6,938 nt of DNA, from NCBI GenBank assembly GCA_903885415.1, contig CAISIP010000025.1:1-6938 (forward strand). Direction: 5' to 3'. This document shows positions 5,316-6,938 of the stretch, in pieces. The translations under genes and the position numbers were made by a program. The stretch is from an uncultured beta proteobacterium. GTDB lineage: Bacteria > Pseudomonadota > Gammaproteobacteria > Burkholderiales > Burkholderiaceae_C. The notes below the pieces were generated by a model that worked only from the letters and a program-made list of their open reading frames with translations, was not told where the DNA came from and did no database searches. Position 1 is the first letter of the stretch; each line of letters opens with the position of its first letter.

Positions 5316-6788
5316 ATGCATATTCATATTCTGGGGGTCTGCGGGACATTCATGGGTGGCTTGGCGGTCTTGGCGCGGGCGGCGGGTCACCGGGTGACCG
5401 GCTGCGACGCGGGGGTTTATCCCCCGATGAGCGATCAGTTGCGCGAGCTGGGAATCGAGCTGATCGAAGGCTATGGCGCAGAACAACTCGCGATCGCTCC
5501 GGACGTGTTTGTCGTCGGCAATGTCGTCAGCCGCAGTCTGAAGCCAGACGGGTCGCCACGGTTTCCCCTTATGGAGGCGATTCTGGACTCGGGCGCATGC
5601 TATACCAGCGGTCCTCAGTGGCTGGCAGAGCATGTGTTGCGGGGCCGCCATGTGTTGGCAGTCGCCGGAACCCATGGCAAGACCACAACGACCGCCATGC
5701 TGGCCTGGATTCTTGAGGACGCAGGCCTGCAGCCGGGTTTCCTGATCGGCGGCGTGCCTTTGAATTTCGACCGATCAGCGCGCCTGGGTTCCAATGCCTC
5801 GGGTGTGCTACCCGGCGCGCGGCGGAACAGCTTTTTCGTTATCGAAGCCGATGAGTACGACACCGCATTTTTTGATAAACGCAGCAAGTTCCTGCACTAC
5901 CGGCCGCGAACAGTCGTTCTCAACAATTTGGAGTTTGACCACGCAGACATATTTGACGACCTAGGTGCCATAGAAAAGCAATTTAACCATCTGCTGCGCA
6001 CGGTACCGGGCGCCGGTCCGAACGGCTCCGGCCGGGTCATCGTCAACGGTCTGGAAGAGAGCCTGAGCCGGGTTTTACATGCTGGCTGCTGGAGCGAGCT
6101 GCGTAGTTTTGGCGCCAGCGCCAGCGACTTTAGTGCGATTGGGGAGCCGCACGGGTTCCAGGTCCTTTACCGTGGCGATCAGGTGGGCCAGGTGCAATGG
6201 ACTCTGGACGGCGTGCATAACCAGCTCAACGCGCTGGCTGCGATCGCCGCTGCCGAGCATGTCGGGGTCGACCCGCAGGCGTCTGCGCGTTCGTTGGCCC
6301 GTTTCCAGAATGTGCGCCGGAGGATGGAACTCAGGGGGTCAGTTCCCATGCACGGCGCGCCGTCGGGAAGCGCCAAGGTCACGGTCTACGATGACTTCGC
6401 CCATCATCCTACGGCGATCAGAACCACCGTCGATGGGCTGCGGCGTAGGCTGGGGCCAGACGCCCGGATACTGGCCTTGTTTGAACCGCGGACCAACACC
6501 ATGAAGCTTGGCGCCATGAAGGCCCGGCTTCCCTGGAGTCTGGAGCAGGTCGACCTCGCTTTTTGTCACGCTGGCGGCCTAGGTTGGGATGCGCGCGCTG
6601 CGCTGGCCGACTTGGGGGACAGGGCGTGCGTGGCCGACACCATCGACGATATGGTGCGCCAGGTAATGGCAGCAGTCCAGCCGGGCGACCATATTCTGTG
6701 CATGAGCAACGGGGGCTTTGGCGCCGTCCACAGCAGGTTGCTGGCTGCTTTGCAGCCAGCGCAGACGAGGCCTGGCGCCGCCTCTTGA
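5316..6788 (+). CDS. mpl: UDP-N-acetylmuramate:L-alanyl-gamma-D-glutamyl-meso-diaminopimelate ligase (murein peptide ligase Mpl)
   Basis: Mpl is a cytoplasmic Mur-ligase-family enzyme that joins recycled murein tripeptide to UDP-MurNAc using ATP, returning it to peptidoglycan synthesis. The product is 490 aa, somewhat longer than E. coli Mpl (about 457). The N-terminal Rossmann-like domain begins MHIHILGVCGTFMGGLA, with GNVVSR at 68-73. The central ATPase domain has the P-loop GTHGKTTTT (118-126), EADEYDTAFFDKRSKF (177-192) and NNLEFDHADIF (203-213). The C-terminal domain has YDDFAHHPTAI (358-368), EPRTNTMK (390-397) and SNGGFG (464-469). The GVCGTFMG start and the EYDTAFFDKRSKF motif separate Mpl from MurC. 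The ATG at 5316 gives the family-typical start; no Shine-Dalgarno is seen. The last 12 residues or so look unconserved. It diverges from the hypothetical/tlpA-like pair and converges on the DAHP synthase gene 23 bp away. Confidence 0.97.
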   Translation: MHIHILGVCGTFMGGLAVLARAAGHRVTGCDAGVYPPMSDQLRELGIELIEGYGAEQLAIAPDVFVVGNVVSRSLKPDGSPRFPLMEAILDSGACYTSGPQWLAEHVLRGRHVLAVAGTHGKTTTTAMLAWILEDAGLQPGFLIGGVPLNFDRSARLGSNASGVLPGARRNSFFVIEADEYDTAFFDKRSKFLHYRPRTVVLNNLEFDHADIFDDLGAIEKQFNHLLRTVPGAGPNGSGRVIVNGLEESLSRVLHAGCWSELRSFGASASDFSAIGEPHGFQVLYRGDQVGQVQWTLDGVHNQLNALAAIAAAEHVGVDPQASARSLARFQNVRRRMELRGSVPMHGAPSGSAKVTVYDDFAHHPTAIRTTVDGLRRRLGPDARILALFEPRTNTMKLGAMKARLPWSLEQVDLAFCHAGGLGWDARAALADLGDRACVADTIDDMVRQVMAAVQPGDHILCMSNGGFGAVHSRLLAALQPAQTRPGAAS

Positions 6789-6811
6789 GCCGCTTATGGC
6801 CTTCATCGGGC

Positions 6812-6938
6812 TCAGGCCGTACGGCGTGTGTGGACCGCCTGCGACAGTGATCCAAGCAGGCCCAATGAATCCTCCCAGCCAAGACACGCATCGGTAATGC
6901 TCAGCCCGTATTGCAGCTGGGCCGGGTCGTCCTTTCCC
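6812..6938 (-). CDS. 3-deoxy-7-phosphoheptulonate (DAHP) synthase, class I, C-terminal fragment
   Basis: The minus strand from the right edge is open to a TGA at 6814-6812 and encodes 41 complete codons. The segment LQYGLSITDACLGWEDS matches the highly conserved C-terminal signature of AroG/AroF/AroH enzymes (in E. coli, YGxSITDACIGW). A helical tail follows, ending QAVHTRRTA. The enzyme condenses phosphoenolpyruvate with erythrose 4-phosphate in the first step of the shikimate pathway and is normally feedback-regulated by an aromatic amino acid. Which isozyme this is cannot be decided, because the barrel and effector-binding region lie outside the window. The 23 bp between this stop and the mpl stop contain no recognisable terminator. 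The short length limits confidence somewhat, but the motif is distinctive. Confidence 0.88.
   Translation of the reverse strand, partial: GKDDPAQLQYGLSITDACLGWEDSLGLLGSLSQAVHTRRTA

Noticed and set aside
6418..6891. Minus-strand open frame of 157 codons opposite the mpl 3' end
   Set aside because: It is antisense to conserved Mpl motifs and runs across the DAHP synthase end in a different frame. It has no recognisable domain.

Overview
The window looks like an ordinary chromosomal housekeeping segment from a GC-rich betaproteobacterium, most likely Burkholderiales and close to Comamonadaceae. That placement rests on gene content and protein style: a lysine/alanine histone H1-like protein ending in AAWPFPTASKP, the accB-accC-prmA-DUF3426 order, an mpl gene diverging from a short hypothetical plus TlpA-like pair, and a class I DAHP synthase. 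It is inference from memory of such loci, not a database match.

Layout from left to right. The 3' end of a histone H1-like gene (1-236, +) is followed by a strong GAAA-loop intrinsic terminator (258-290). Six genes then lie on the minus strand. Read in transcription order they are a conserved hypothetical protein (5220 to 4615), a thioredoxin-fold TlpA-like protein (4622 to 4050, overlapping by 8 nt), a 167-bp gap, accB (3882 to 3439), accC (3419 to 2070), prmA (2057 to 1176) and a zinc-ribbon/DUF3426 membrane protein (1140 to 295). Diverging from this cluster is mpl (5316-6788, +). The C-terminal 41 codons of a DAHP synthase gene (6812-6938, -) enter from the right edge, convergent with mpl.

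Functionally, accB and accC encode the biotin carrier and biotin carboxylase of acetyl-CoA carboxylase, the first committed step of fatty-acid synthesis. prmA methylates ribosomal protein L11. Mpl recycles cell-wall murein tripeptide. The TlpA-like protein is predicted to be a membrane-tethered thiol-disulfide oxidoreductase outside the cytoplasm. DAHP synthase opens the shikimate pathway. The tight spacing from accB to the DUF3426 gene (12 to 35 nt gaps) points to one transcript. The hypothetical and tlpA genes are probably translationally coupled.

I see no mobile element, CRISPR array, tRNA, rRNA or defence system, and nothing that convincingly forms a new biological system. The points most worth a second look are the uncharacterised 201-aa protein with a nucleotidyltransferase-like motif, the absence of aroQ where related genomes usually carry it, a promoter placement that suggests a leaderless mpl mRNA, and a 28% GC patch inside the tlpA-like gene. 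No stretch longer than 300 bases lacks a gene.
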